A stretch of 64,000 bases of DNA from Bullera alba (taxonomy: Eukaryota > Basidiomycota > Tremellomycetes > Tremellales > Bulleraceae), in contig BCIX01000001.1 of assembly GCA_001600095.1 (NCBI GenBank), positions 4,303,198 through 4,367,197 on the forward strand, given 5' to 3'. Under the pieces are notes generated by a model that saw only the letters and a list, made by a program, of their open reading frames with translations, was not told the DNA's origin and searched no databases. Of this stretch, positions 48,939 through 60,800 are shown piece by piece (position 1 is the first letter of the stretch; the number at the start of each line of letters is the position of its first letter). The translations under genes were made by a program, and so were the position numbers.

Positions 48939-49834
48939 ATGGCGACCATGGCGATCGCCCATCAAAATCATCACCTTGAGCAGAAAAAGCAGCATCCAGG
49001 TGATTTCTCGACAGAGTCTGATGTGGGAGAGAACTGGCAGAACATGATGTGAGTCAACGGGGGTATGGAATTTCAGGATGGCGAAGACTGATACGTTGTA
49101 CGATAGGGCAATCATCAAGCAAGGAATGCCCAGTTTGAAGGCGGAGGAGGAGCTCGAACATCTACAAACAGCGGAGACGGTCTACCAGGCAAAGACGGAG
49201 AAGAGGGATGAGATTCTGGCACAGCTAGCACAGGAGGTGACTCGTGAGTGGTGAGAGCTATCGCCCAGTGGAGAGGGAAGCTAACAATTCCCTGTCCAGA
49301 GCTCAATAAACAGGCGCATGCTGCAGCGCGGGCGGCGGAGAGACCCGCGACACATCCAACACCTGCGGAACATGCAGAACAGGTTCGTCTGCTGGAACAA
49401 CAGCACCAGGACGTGGGAAGGGCATTAAGCGAGATGCAATCGACGGTAGCTAGGAAAGAGGCGGAACTGGCGAGACTACGGACAGAGAAGGAGGACATCG
49501 AGAAAAGGGAGGTCGGGGCGGATGACTGGAATAATGGAGAAGCGTGGGTCTGGCCTCTCATTCTAGTCTCGAGGCCCGAAAGACTGACCTCTGTCGTAGT
49601 CTGAAGCTTAAGATGTTCTCTGGTATGGGCTTCAATCTGGTCCCGTCACAAAGCAACGTTCCCCCGAAAGTGCTTATACGTGAGTTGACGTGGATAGAGA
49701 AGACTTATTGCAAAGACTGACTCGCTCCGACCCTAGGCAACGACGAGAAAGACGACATCAATTCTGTCGCAGTGGACAAGAACCGGTCCAAGGTATCATA
49801 CGCCAACCTGATCTGGAGTCATGCCGGGGCCTAG
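48939..49834 (+). CDS. SPC24: kinetochore NDC80-complex subunit SPC24
   Basis: SPC24 pairs with SPC25 at the inner end of the NDC80 complex and binds the centromere side of the kinetochore. Exons are 48939-49048, 49107-49243, 49300-49543, 49600-49679 and 49737-49834, for 222 residues. After an N-terminal segment there is a coiled coil (LKAEEELEHLQTAETVYQAK, then MQSTVARKEAELARLRTEKE), followed by a small globular RWD-like end: LKLKMFSGMGFNLV, VLIRNDEKDDINSVAVDKN and YANLIWSHAGA. Order and size fit SPC24 of other fungi. The next gene is convergent. Confidence 0.82.
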
Positions 49835-50126
49835 TGGGAGACGGTTTGTATTGTGTTGTAAAGCGGCTTAAGGGTCATGGACAGTGCTGTTGTACTCATT
49901 CCGAAACCACATCAAAACGTACGAGGTTGATGACTGCCGAGTGCTGACGAACTAATTTTACGCTCATTGCATCTCACTCCTCAACGGTAATTCAACTCCT
50001 CGATTCAAGACATCCCCCAAATTCTGGTCACCAGTATAGTATAGTATAACTAGACGGATTGCACAAATCATCGCTTCCCTGCCCAAGCGTCTCGAAGGCT
50101 CACCTCCGGCCGGGGCCGAGTGTCGC

Positions 50127-50397
50127 CTACTTGGCGGAACTACCAGACTCGGTGTTTGGTTTCTTCGTGCTGCCCGGCGGAAACTGCCCTACCAGGAAGT
50201 TTGACTTGGCCCTATCTGGTCATCAGTATCATGTGAGCTCTGCACTGTCGGATCTGTGCTTACAGTGAATTTTGGACAAACAGCTTTCTGCGCTGCGCAT
50301 CAGTCATGTGCGAGCTCGCTTGCGATGTTGCTGCTTGAGACCCGAGGGGACTTTGGCTCGAAGCGTTGGCAGATGGGGTCTTGGACGACTCGGACAT
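50127..50397 (-). CDS. tiny Ser/Thr-rich protein A
   Basis: Exons 50264-50397 and 50127-50211 give 72 residues: MSESSKTPSANASSQSPLG, then MTDAQRRKLFVQNSLAKSNF and a polar end NTESGSSAK. The intron sits at phase 2 within the helix. I recognise no family. The gene structure, start MSE, Ser/Thr-rich first half and intron position match those of the gene at 51338-51622, suggesting an old tandem duplication. The encoded helix could bind a partner; no role is known to me. Confidence 0.6.
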
Positions 50398-51337
50398 CGT
50401 AGCTGGAGCTAGGTGAGTATGTCTACTGGGTGGTCTGGCTTGTATTTCAGAAGAGATTTGTGGGAGAGGGCTGAAGACAGCAGGAAGACTCGGGATGCTA
50501 TATACACTCATCGGCGGCTTCGATGGTCTGCCACCCCCTGACAGACCGGATGTTTCATCATCGATGACCAGTGAAGATCCTTTGTCGACACCGATATTGC
50601 CGGCCTTCTTGATGGTCACCTACCCCGACTTGATGATAATGCCTTCCGCACGTTTCGCCAATTTAGGAGGTTATCGAAGGCATTGTTGGCCGACTGAGCG
50701 GGCTGAGCATCTGTGTTCCGCCTTCTCATCGATGGGGTAGGTGATCTGGTTTCATTAGAGGGAGGCAATACCGCTGTACGGCCAGCCGATCGAGCGATTT
50801 GGCCTTCGGTGGCAGCCAACTATGTTGCACACAGATCGAATCGATCGAGACGTACACGCACGTTCGGCCGCTGTGGAAGCCTCTTGTTTCAGTGAGCCTA
50901 CCAGTCGGAAGAAGCTGAGAAGGTGGTAGACATGGGACGGTGGTCATAATAGATACTGCCGGATTGGAGAAGCTTCCACTTATTCGCAAGCTGCGAAGGG
51001 GTGGTTTGATGAAGATGAACCGCGTCGGATGTGAAGCCTGATGTAAAAACTGACGACTAACAACTGAGAAGTGTATAGGTCACAGAAGAACGGTCTTGGG
51101 CTGGCCGCTTGTCGACTGGTGTCATCGGGTATCGTGGACCCTGATCCGATGCAAGCTACAAGAAGCAATTGCTTCAACCAGTAACACCCATTGCAGTGAG
51201 TGTCTGCTGCCGGCCGCTGTGCGTATCACCATGCATTGGCTCAAATCTCAGTCTACTCGAGCTCAAAATGCTCATCACGCCTCGAAATCCGTTACGCCAG
51301 GGCTCATGCCCCTTGCTAAATCCGGGCTGCATATGGC
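50398..51337. other. region between two tiny paralogue-like genes
   Basis: About 940 bp. A minus-strand frame at 50616-50819 ends with NNAFDNLLNWRNVRKAL, which faintly resembles the helix of the downstream gene (NMAIFDALTATKSRKL). It could be a decayed third copy, but the likeness is weak and no start or intron pair fits. Nothing else is recognisable. Confidence 0.3.
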
Positions 51338-51622
51338 CTACTCCTTGGAGTCACCGGACCCGTTGTACGGATAGGCACCCTTCCTGCCGGCTGTGAACTC
51401 GGTGTACAGTTTCCTAGACTTGGTTCTACTAAGGTGTCAGCGGCCTGTGAGTTTTACATGGCCGACTATCGCTCACGCGGTAAGGGCATCGAAAATGGCC
51501 ATGTTCATCGTCTTACGCTCCTCGGCAGTCAGGGCTGAGCTCGCTTTGGGAGTTTGGGTCCCGGCCGGAGTAGGGGTCCCGGTCGAGGCGGTGGAAGACG
51601 CGGCCTGGGATTGTTCGGACAT
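51338..51622 (-). CDS. tiny Ser/Thr-rich protein B
   Basis: Exons 51477-51622 and 51338-51425 give 77 residues: MSEQSQAASSTASTGTPTP, then LTAEERKTMNMAIFDALTAT, KSRKLYTEFTAGRKGAYPY and SGDSKE. The donor is GTGAGC and the acceptor TAGTAG, again at phase 2 inside the helix. The layout parallels the gene at 50127-50397. I recognise no family. The product is probably cytosolic, with a disordered first half and one helix. Confidence 0.62.
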
Positions 51623-53054
51623 GGTTCGCTCGTAAGTCGTGTCGCTTTGATGATGCGTTGCGGTGTCGCTTGCGCTATGTTGTCGTGTATGTGTGGTAGA
51701 GCTGTGCAGACGAGTCAGCAGCTATAAATACACACTCTCCCGCCTCCCAAAATCGCTACACACCTCTAGTCAAAGTCAAGGTGATGCCAGTCTTTTTTTC
51801 AGTACTGTTTCTTCAGATTGGTGTAAGCTTCTTCTGATTGGGTTCTGGAAGACCATTGGTTGATCGAAGGCGAATTTCCGTCTTCTCCCCGCTGAGTAGA
51901 GTGCTTTGACCTCATTTGAAGACGTGTAAGAACTCGTAGAGGCAACCAGCAGACACAAGAGCGCACCTTCACCGCCTGTCACACGTTTCGTTCTTTGCTG
52001 ATTGCGAATTTTTGCCGCAATTGAGCTACCGAAGTCGTTTCGCCTTCGTTTCGGCTCTTGCGGCTCTTGGTCATTTGAATCGACACGGGTGGGGTAGCGT
52101 TCCAATCTAAACGCGGACACGGTCACGAATTGATCCTTTGTGGCATGACTCGCGTCATACTTGACGACATACCACACACTCACCTTCCACGGATCATGGT
52201 CGACATTGCTGCTACTTGTCACAGCTGGGCTGCACAAAGGATGATCATTGCAACGACAAGTACAGGGTCAGGTGGGGCGTGTGTGTCTATCGAGGTTTCG
52301 ATTGATGATCATCCACCTTGCCACTTGTATCGACCGACACCGCACAGAGGTCCGCTTTGTTCGCGAGGCGACGACCGGGGTCCTAAATTAGCAGAATGAC
52401 AGGTCGCCTGGAAGTGAGTATCCCTGCTCAGTCAGTGCTTTCTCACTCACACGCCTGCACCTGTGACCAGTTCCGTTTTCGCGGTTGAGCGCATGCATAT
52501 GATGACCGGAATGTGCTTTTACTGATTACTACTGTCTCAAAGAACAACCAAGTCCCATCTAGACCCATACCCGATCGACCGTATGTCCGGGAATGATGCA
52601 GGTGCAGGTGCTGGATGGACAGTGTCCGCCTTTTGTTATTACCGTTGTTGATTTAGTACAATTGATGGCTCTAGAAGTTCTAGCTGTTGAGACGGAAGCG
52701 GGGTATCGATTGCGCTCTCGAACCAAGTGTTCCATGTAGGCGAACCGCGTTGGATCAAGAGTCGAGGAGAAAGTTGATTATCAAAGATGTGGGGAATGTC
52801 ATTGTCATGCGGGTATCGTTACATTTCGTTCTATGTCGGGTAAACCAAAAAGGATGAATTCGCAACGACCGACACGATGACCAGTGTGGGACTTGCGGAG
52901 AGTGGTCGGAGTATGGGTAGTTGGAAAGCGGACACGAGGTGGAACTCGCGTATGGAACCTTTTTACAGGTGATCCATGTGCAATGGAACAAGTTGGGTGA
53001 GGATGGGTCGGAGAGAGAGATTTTGAGGATTCGGAGCGCTCACAGCAACTCAGC
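51623..53054. other. long intergenic region, no gene recognised
   Basis: About 1.4 kb. A minus-strand frame (51776-52237) is open for more than 150 codons but has no ATG until near its end and shows no protein-like pattern, so I did not call it. The right end holds the SAM synthetase 3' untranslated region. Confidence 0.4.
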
Positions 53055-54642
53055 TTATAGCTTGAGCTGCTTGGGCTTCTCCCAGGAGTAGTCGGGGTTA
53101 CCGAAGTGACCGTACGAAGCGGTCTTGAGGTACTGGGGCTTCTGCAGGCCGAGCTCTTGGACTGTACGTAGCGTCAGTTGTATTCACACGAAGCCGCAAA
53201 TGCACTCACCGATCATTCCTGGTCGGAGGTCGAAGTTGTTTCGGATGACCTTGACGAGGTCGGCGTCAGACTGCTTTCCGGTACCGTAAGTGTCGACGAA
53301 GATCGACAGGGGCTCAGCGACACCGATGGCGTACGACAGCTGGACAAGAGCTCGCTTGGCGAGGCCAGCGGCGACAAGGGACTTGGCGATCCATCGGGCA
53401 GTGTAAGCGGCGGATCGGTCGACCTTGGACCAGTCCTTTCCGGAGAAAGCACCACCACCGTGGGCTCCCCAACCACCGTACGTGTCGACGATGATCTTTC
53501 GGCCGGTCAAACCGGCGTCACCCTGTGGTCCACCAATGACGAATCGGCCGGATGGCTGGATGTGGTAGACGACTCGGTCGTCCAGGAGGTTGGCGGGGAT
53601 GACCTTCTTGATGATCTTCTCGAGGATAGCCTCTCGGAGGTCCTCGGTGGAGATCTCCTCGGCGTGCTGGGTCGAGATGACGACAGTGTCGACTCGGAGA
53701 GGCACAACGGATCCATCGGCCTCCTTCCTGTACTCGACGGTGACCTGGGTCTTGGAGTCTGGTCGGAGCCATCCGAGGGAGCCATCTCGTCGGGCAGCAG
53801 CCATGGCGATGTTGAGCTTGTGAGCAAGGGTGATGGTCAGGGGCATCATCTCGGGGGTCTCGTCGGTAGCATAACCGAACCTAGAGAGGGTCAGTTGAGC
53901 ACTTGTCCGAGTTCAGTGCTACTCACATGATACCCTGGTCACCGGCACCGATGCTCTCGAGCGATCCGTGGTCGAGACCGGCAGCAATCTCGACAGACTG
54001 CTGCTCAATGGCAACGAGGACGTTGCAGGTCTTGTAGTCGAAACCCTTGTCGGAAGAGTCGTAACCGATCTGCTTGATGGTGTTTCGGATGACCGACTGG
54101 TAATCAATGACGGCTTTGGTGGAGATTTCACCGAAGACCTAGACAGAGTCAGCTGTGTTGAAGGACTTGTAGCTGAGGCTCGACTCACCATGATCATACC
54201 GGTCTTGGTAGCGGTCTCACAGGCGACCTTAGAGAAAGGGTCCTGAGGTGATTCGTCAGCTGACAAACGGGAGCAGAGCTTCTGTCCAAAGGCAGTCTAC
54301 TCACCTGAGCGAGACAGGCGTCAAGGATGGCATCGGAGACCTGGTCGGCGATCTTGTCTGGGTGACCTTCACCGACGGACTCGGAGGTGAAGAGGAAGCT
54401 GCGGGAGTGGGCGAGCGCGAGGAGGAGCGGGAAAGGAAGGCGTCAAGTCAACATCAATCATTCCTGAAGTCATCCTGCACAAATGACGAGACGCTCAACC
54501 GCCGTAGGACATCCGCTTCAGTACGACCGGATGAACGTGCGTATTGACACGCCTCGTCCGCGTGCCAGGTTTTTGGTCGGGCCACTCACTGTCCTGGGGC
54601 GAGCTCAGCAGCGACGCCGTTTCCGTTGAGAGTTCCAGTCAT
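53055..54642 (-). CDS. SAM2: S-adenosylmethionine synthetase
   Basis: This enzyme makes S-adenosylmethionine from methionine and ATP. Exons are 54590-54642, 54305-54398, 54189-54242, 53927-54138, 53210-53880 and 53055-53161, for 396 residues, the family size. Conserved pieces are [19 protein letters not shown], the methionine-binding hexapeptide [18 protein letters not shown] and [19 protein letters not shown], ending [11 protein letters not shown]. The first intron is 191 nt and the others about 50. The codon use looks strongly biased, as expected for an abundant enzyme. SAM made here feeds methylation, and its methylthio by-product is recycled by the salvage pathway that includes ARD1. Confidence 0.97.
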
Positions 54643-55869
54643 TGTGAGTGATCGGTTTTGGGATGGGTGTGTTATAGAGGTGTAGACGAGGTTGTTACGA
54701 GGTTGGTAGACAAGAAAGACAAGAGATCCGTTCGAGGCGAGGTCGAGGATGATTTCAATTCCCAAAAAAACCTCACAATCGCAATCGCACCATACTTTTC
54801 CGCGATTGGGGGTTGGACCCTGAGCACGTGGGGCTTTTGGTTCCGGGCCGGCCTTCGCCATTGAAAGCCCGAGGAGTGACGGGGTCGATGCGCATCGGCC
54901 ATCGACTGACTTCGCATCAACCGTTCACAATGGGCAGGCAGCACGAGTCATCATCATCAGCTGCATGGCACGTATTCCCTGCACCACCCATCAAGATGTG
55001 TCTGAAAGATCGCGACACCCTCTGAGGGCGGTGAATCCAGCCTTCGAGGTTTCAAATTAGACGGACAGAGTCTAACGGACCGTTTTGCTAATGATTTGCC
55101 ATAGACTGACGGGGAGATGAGTTGATTGGACTGATGAGACTGATCCGACGCGCTGATCCAGCAACCATTCGCATGCTCAATCGACGGAGTCTTACGCCAT
55201 CTCGTAGTATTTGCCAAGCTCCGGCGACGACAGTCAGCCTAGTCAAAAGTAGCGGAACCAGCGAGTTGGCCTGCGGATCACTCTGGCCTGTAGATAGCTG
55301 CTCAAGGTCATTAGTCCCTAGACCTACATCAGCAGTATTCTGGAACCCGGCGGCAGCCTGACCGGCGCGGCGAGAGGTCCACATCGAGAACAGGAGTCCT
55401 GGATTTCTCGATCAGGCTTGGTCTAAGTCATTCCCCCGTTCCAGCTCAAGCCTCTGCATCGTCAGGTACTCTCGTAATCAAAAATACCGCCTGTAGAGAT
55501 GCTCCTCGTTGGGTGCAGTACAAGGCTGACAGCCATCACTCCACCCGTTGCTGTTGAGGAGTGAACGGAACGTCTCTTGTTCATTGCCTGCTTACCCGAA
55601 TAACCCGATTGGGCAATTTTGCCACGTTTCGTTGGGCCCCGAGTTCCGTGACTCCGTCTGTCCGCCTGTCGTCCTCTCGCTCAGGCGGCTGTCAGCAGAG
55701 TTGACCTTCTGCCAATTGCCTGCTGGCCAGCGAGCAAGCAACGTAGCAAGTCCCACGCACAGGACAGCCCTTCACACTGAGTTCTCCTACTCTCGCACTG
55801 TTCACAAACTCAATCCGCGAGAACTGCTGTCAGGTGCTCGGACGTCCCTGGACACTTTAGAAGCCCGCA
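54643..55869. other. long intergenic region, no gene recognised
   Basis: About 1.2 kb between divergent genes, with the SAM synthetase promoter on the left and the DPM3 promoter on the right. An A-rich run lies near 54764-54772. Short frames on both strands show no protein-like pattern. Confidence 0.45.
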
Positions 55870-56319
55870 ATGTCGAAAGGGAAGACGTTTGTCGCTCTGG
55901 CGATCCCCCTCATCGCCCTCTATCTACTCGCTCTATTTGCCTACATCCCTACACCATTCCTATCGCACTCTACAGCGGACAAGGTGCTCCCAGTCGTGAG
56001 TCACCTCTCACATCATCGCCATTCTAGGCTCCTCACTCTGGCAGGATGGCCGCCTGTCGGATTGTATACCGTGCTAGGATGCCGACTGATCATGTCTCTC
56101 ATCACTCTGCGCGATCAAACACTGCGAAAACAAATTGCTGACTCCATCACTTCGCAGCTACCGTTCTGGCTCTTGGTCTCATTCGGCGCATACTCCCTGG
56201 GATCTCTCGGTCTCGGTCTGTTACGCTTCCACGACACGCCCGAGGCCTACGAATCGCTATTGAAGGAGATTAGTCAGGCTAAGACGGAATTGAGGGATCA
56301 AGGGGTATCAGTGGATTAG
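55870..56319 (+). CDS. DPM3: dolichol-phosphate mannose synthase subunit DPM3
   Basis: DPM3 is the small ER membrane subunit that tethers the catalytic DPM1 subunit of dolichol-phosphate-mannose synthase. Exons 55870-55995 and 56158-56319 give 95 residues, the usual size. Two membrane helices are visible: VALAIPLIALYLLALFAYI and PFWLLVSFGAYSLGSLGLGL, followed by the coiled RFHDTPEAYESLLKEISQAK. The 162-nt intron has a GTGAGT donor and a CTGAC branch before CGCAG. Because its length is a multiple of three and it has no stop, keeping it would give a 149-residue protein with an insert between the helices. Confidence 0.85.
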   Translation: MSKGKTFVALAIPLIALYLLALFAYIPTPFLSHSTADKVLPVVSHLSHHRHSRLLTLAGWPPVGLYTVLGCRLIMSLITLRDQTLRKQIADSITSQLPFWLLVSFGAYSLGSLGLGLLRFHDTPEAYESLLKEISQAKTELRDQGVSVD

Positions 56320-56553
56320 ACGGGATAGAAATGGATATAAAGATGCACGAGTGGTTATAGACTCTGACATGAAGGCGACGTCGCACAACGGCGTCAGGCA
56401 TATCTGCATACTTGTACAACAAAGCGATAATCACACAGTCTAATCATCTCGCCAACTCGCAAGCCAAGTGTTATTGCTGGAGATCTACAGCAGCCATGCC
56501 GCGCTGGCTGATGGGTCCCGGTAGGGAACGATCGAGGCACTCTCTCTCGCCAT

Positions 56554-57403
56554 CTACCCGCTTAGGAGATCCTGCATCTCCCTCTGCATCCTTTGCATCT
56601 CGGCCACATCCTCTTCTTCGTCCTCCTTCTGCGCCTGTAGTTGCAACCCTTCAGTAAATGCCACACATTTTGAGAAGCTGCACTTACGGGTAGCTCGCCG
56701 CCTACTCGCCCTGCCTGACCCAACTTTCCGTCCGTTAGCTCGAACAGGACCTTGTCGACTTCCGCATCGGCCTCTTCCTCGATCTCGTCGTCGTCCACCA
56801 TGTCCATTGTTTCTTCCATCATCTCCTCCATTATACCGGACTGGTCGGTCTGTCAGTTGTGTTCATCGCCCAGGATAGGCTCTACCCACCTTCATCATCT
56901 CCATGCTCATCTCCCGCATAGTCGCGCTCAGCTGAGGTAGCTTGACCAATTGATTCGTCATCTTCATGATTTCCGAACTCTTCTGGAACGCCCCTGTGAC
57001 TTTGACCATTGCTATCTCGTTGTCAACCCGGTGTAGATGAAGGATACCAGACGATGCACTCACACAGTTGATGTTGTAACTGCATCTGAACGCTGCCTAA
57101 GCGGGCTTTGCTCGATATCAACCTGTCTCTCTGCTTGTTCGCCCTGACTAGCTCCTTTGCCAAAATCCTCGCCGACTTGACATCATTCTTCTTCGCGAGG
57201 TTCTTGAGATCGGAGCGTGACTTCTGCGTCGCCCTATCTAGCTGAAAGGGATATCAGCCTCGGGGTGCATCGAATATGAGTTGACGACCTACGTTGTTGA
57301 CTTCCCTATCCAATTGTCGCTCCTGCTGTCTAAGCTTTGACTTCCACTCTCGCACCTTCTCCTCGGGCGACGGTCCGTAAATCCACCTGTTCACGGACTT
57401 CAT
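56554..57403 (-). CDS. VPS24: ESCRT-III subunit VPS24/CHMP3
   Basis: VPS24 polymerises with SNF7 and VPS2 to sort cargo into multivesicular endosomes. Exons are 57293-57403, 57064-57241, 56890-57011, 56688-56840 and 56554-56634, for 214 residues. The basic N-terminal half reads MKSVNRWIYGPSPEEKVREW, then KNDVKSARILAKELVRANKQ and VKVTGAFQKSSEIMKMTNQL. The acidic second half includes GIMEEMMEETMDMVDDDEIE. The end, EMQRMQREMQDLLSG, resembles a MIM1 helix that binds VPS4. It is divergent from NBS1 with 415 bp between starts. Confidence 0.93.
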
Positions 57404-57818
57404 GTCGAGATCTTGTCAGTCGTTGCGAAAGTGGATCGAGCTGATTGTGCGGCTTCCTCGAGAGTTGGTGTAATTCGAGAGGGTCCAAAGAGAGCGCGTC
57501 CTCGGTATGAGTCGTGAACTTGTCCCCGCTGTCCGTCGCCGTTGATTTCCTTGTGAATGCTCGACGTATGCTGAAGGTCAATACACCTTTGGTCGTGGCG
57601 AGAGGCCTGGCAGCCGCATCCGGAGTGACCCCCGCACGGACATCATCCTAATCTCCGTGCCCAGGAATGACGCGACGGACGCTGGGCATGTTGACTTTTG
57701 ATCCAGCTTAATGTTCACTGCTTCAGAACAACTCACAAGACCTCGCGGCAGCCGTGAATAGCGACATACAAGACCTGGACCGTGTTGGGAGGCAGATAGT
57801 AGGGCGTATGAAAGGGCA
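57404..57818. promoter_or_regulatory. VPS24 / NBS1 divergent promoter region
   Basis: The 415 bp between the two start codons should carry both promoters. A plus-strand frame continues upstream of the NBS1 start without a better ATG. No named site is recognised. Confidence 0.45.
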
Positions 57819-60800
57819 ATGTGGCTGCTCACTGCCGTCGGACCAGTCCACGGTCAGAAGAGTAAGTCCACCTGATCAACTTCAGAGGCGTTTCGGTCCT
57901 GTGGCCTGCATTTTGGCAAGGCAGATGAAACTTTTCACGTGCTGACTCAACACCTCAGCATTCACATTCGCCCTCGAGCGTAAGAGCTACGAAATAGGGA
58001 GAGGTAAAGACTGCGACATCGTCTTTGATGACAACCATGTCAGGCGTGTCCAGGGTCACATTCACGTAGGAGACTGGGATCCGGCCCTGGTGCGCGATGC
58101 GCATCTCAGCATACCAGCTCCTCTCAGCTGACTGATCTGCTTGATCTAGCCTCACATCAAGCCTGAAATCAGATGGAAATCCGAGCGAAACAATAGAGAT
58201 GAATTCCCTGCCTTCACAACTCTGCTCCCGGCTGAGGCTCCCGGCTCGACCGACCGGGCAGACTATGATGAGAAAGAGGTGCCTGCTGGGACTCAAGGCA
58301 TCGTACTGAGCGATGAAGGTGGCATGGGAATCGAGCTATATCATGGAGACAAGGAGACTGGGCTGTCTAACTCGATCTGGTTCTGGTGAGCGGTGCGCGG
58401 ATCCGACGGGAGGATTCTAAGAGGGGCCAGCTGACGATATTCCAGCGTCCATTGGCAGCCGTTTTCTCTAGTCTACCCTGGAATCAAGGATGCAGAAGGA
58501 GACGACCTCGACAAGTTGAGACATTATTGTGAGCCTACCAGTCGTAAAGCTGTAGCTACAATCTTGCTCACTTGATCATTCCAGGCATCTCTTACACGTC
58601 CCAGTTTGACGAGACATCCCCGCCGGACCTGGTGATATCGGAAGAGCTCAGACCGAACGATGAGAACAACATGGCTGTCTGCTTTGGTATCCGGATTGTC
58701 AAGCCGAACTACATACAAGCGCTCCTCGCGCGGTTCACAAAGTGTTGGAAACCGACTGCAGCCGATTCTCAAGACAGCTTCTGCCTTCCCGATGCCGCTT
58801 CCGAGATTTACCAGCCACCGCTGCGCTCCGAAAACCTCAAACCAATACGCAACTCGCTCGCAGCTTGGTTGCCGGACCCTGAGAGGAAGAATATGTTTGC
58901 CGGATGGACAATCTTCGGTCTCAAGAAGGACAGCAAAGTGAGCCAAGGATTATCCGATATTGTGCTGAAGCGATACAGGTACCCCAAGAGAGAAGATGGC
59001 TCGAGCTCATGGGCGCGACATATACGGATATTGATGTGACGTCGCAACCGCCACTCTCGCAAGAGACTTTCAAGGCGCAACTATCAGATTGGCTGGGGCG
59101 TTCGATTGCTGCGAGAGAGGCGGGCCGAGCTCTCGTTGTTCACTTCCTCGGCGTTAAACGTGACATGAGCAAGGAGGATTTCGCACAGACTGTCGAGGGT
59201 ACGTGTGATCAGTGAGTAATCTGGTAGTAACATGCGAAGCTGTGCTAAATCGGATAGAATCGGCGTGACTTGCGTATCAGGAAGCATACTCTGGGGCTCG
59301 GTTAGTTACAACGGTGTCGACCAGTATATCAGAGTGTTGAGAGGTTCACTGGGTCATAAGGCAGGTACGTGCGCCGCAAGCCATCTTCGCCTCGTTCTCA
59401 TCTCATGCCTGGTCTCTAGTACCTCAAACTGTGGATGGAACAGTGGGCGCACAGCCAGCATCTGCAATCAATACACAGGGTTCTGCCAGATACACACCGA
59501 CTTCTTCAGCGATACCTCCTTCTCAAGCCCCCTTTGCGATTCCATCCACGTTCCCCGAGGAAACGGAGGTCGTTGCGCATAACAAGCCGGTCCCACAGGT
59601 CAAAGTGCTTCCCTCGACCCAGCGAGAGCAATCGGCATCGTCTGGAGAACAGGCCGCACTTGAGCCTCCAACACAGTCGATGCGAAAGGTCAGTCGGCAA
59701 CCGAAACCCAGTCAGAATGCTGAGCTCGTTCTCAGCCCCTCAGGAAACGCGTAGCAAAACCGATTGAGCTCTTCGGCGCCGAGCCCAGTATGATCCCGGA
59801 GACAGTCGTCTATAATCCGCCACAGCCCTCAGCGGAGGCCTCGCTGCTTCAACGCGAGGCCACCGTGCTCCAGTCGTATAAGAATGAGAGCGAGGTGAGT
59901 CGGGGGTAACAATCGTCAATTGACTTGCCTCAGTCCACTACAGGAACGAAGAGAAAACTCAAACGTCGAGCAGGCGTCACAGAAACGCAATCAAGGTCCC
60001 AGTTCAACTTTGGCTTCAACGAGACATCCGAGCGGGACGCGAAGAAGAACGAAGTCTCGGCTGAGATCCGAGAGCTGTATGAGCAGACCAAAGCAGAGTC
60101 TGCGAACGCCCTCCAGCCGGCCAAGCGACGTAGATTGAACTCTGAAGACATCGACATGGGCAGAGATAGCCGGGCGACGAGCAGGTCGGGGGACCCCGAC
60201 CCCGATAGTCAAGACACCGGTATGGACGTGGATGAAGGGGAAGTCGAAGACCCTATACAGCGGCAATTACGCAGAGCGAGGGAGGCCAGGATAAATTCCC
60301 AAAAACCTCCATCAAAGAGTACGATGGGACCGCCTCCACCTCGCACCGCCAAAGTCGCGGAGTCAGTCATCGACCAACCTTCGAAGCAAACCAGTAAGGC
60401 GTCCCAGGTATCCACGCAGCAGTCGAGGAAGAAAAAGGGAGGAACAGAAGATGTGATCACGGGGGAGACAACCAAGGACGACGCGTTCCTGCAAGCCATC
60501 ACCAAAGCCAGTCGGACGAAGAAGGCGGTAGACGAGCTCGACAAGGAGTTTAACAACCTCAAAATCCCGAAAGCAAACCAGAAGAAACAACCCGAGATTC
60601 CTGTATGGCGAGAGGAGCATCCCGATTACAATCTCGTTGCTGATTTCGACAATGACCTCCGTGGCAACTTCATGAAAATCATCAGGAAGGATCTGTTCAG
60701 AAAGGATGGCGGGAGGAAGGACTCGCCAGTGACGAATGACGGGCGCCCGAACTTCAAGAAGTTTAAGAAGGTGCGTTACTGAAAGACGAAGCGTTGCTGA

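Noticed and set aside
51776..52237. Possible 154-codon minus-strand gene
   Set aside because: It lacks an ATG until close to its end and has no splice pattern or recognisable protein features.
53178..53930. 250-codon plus-strand open frame
   Set aside because: It is the antisense shadow of the SAM synthetase main exon, whose strong codon bias removes stops on the other strand.
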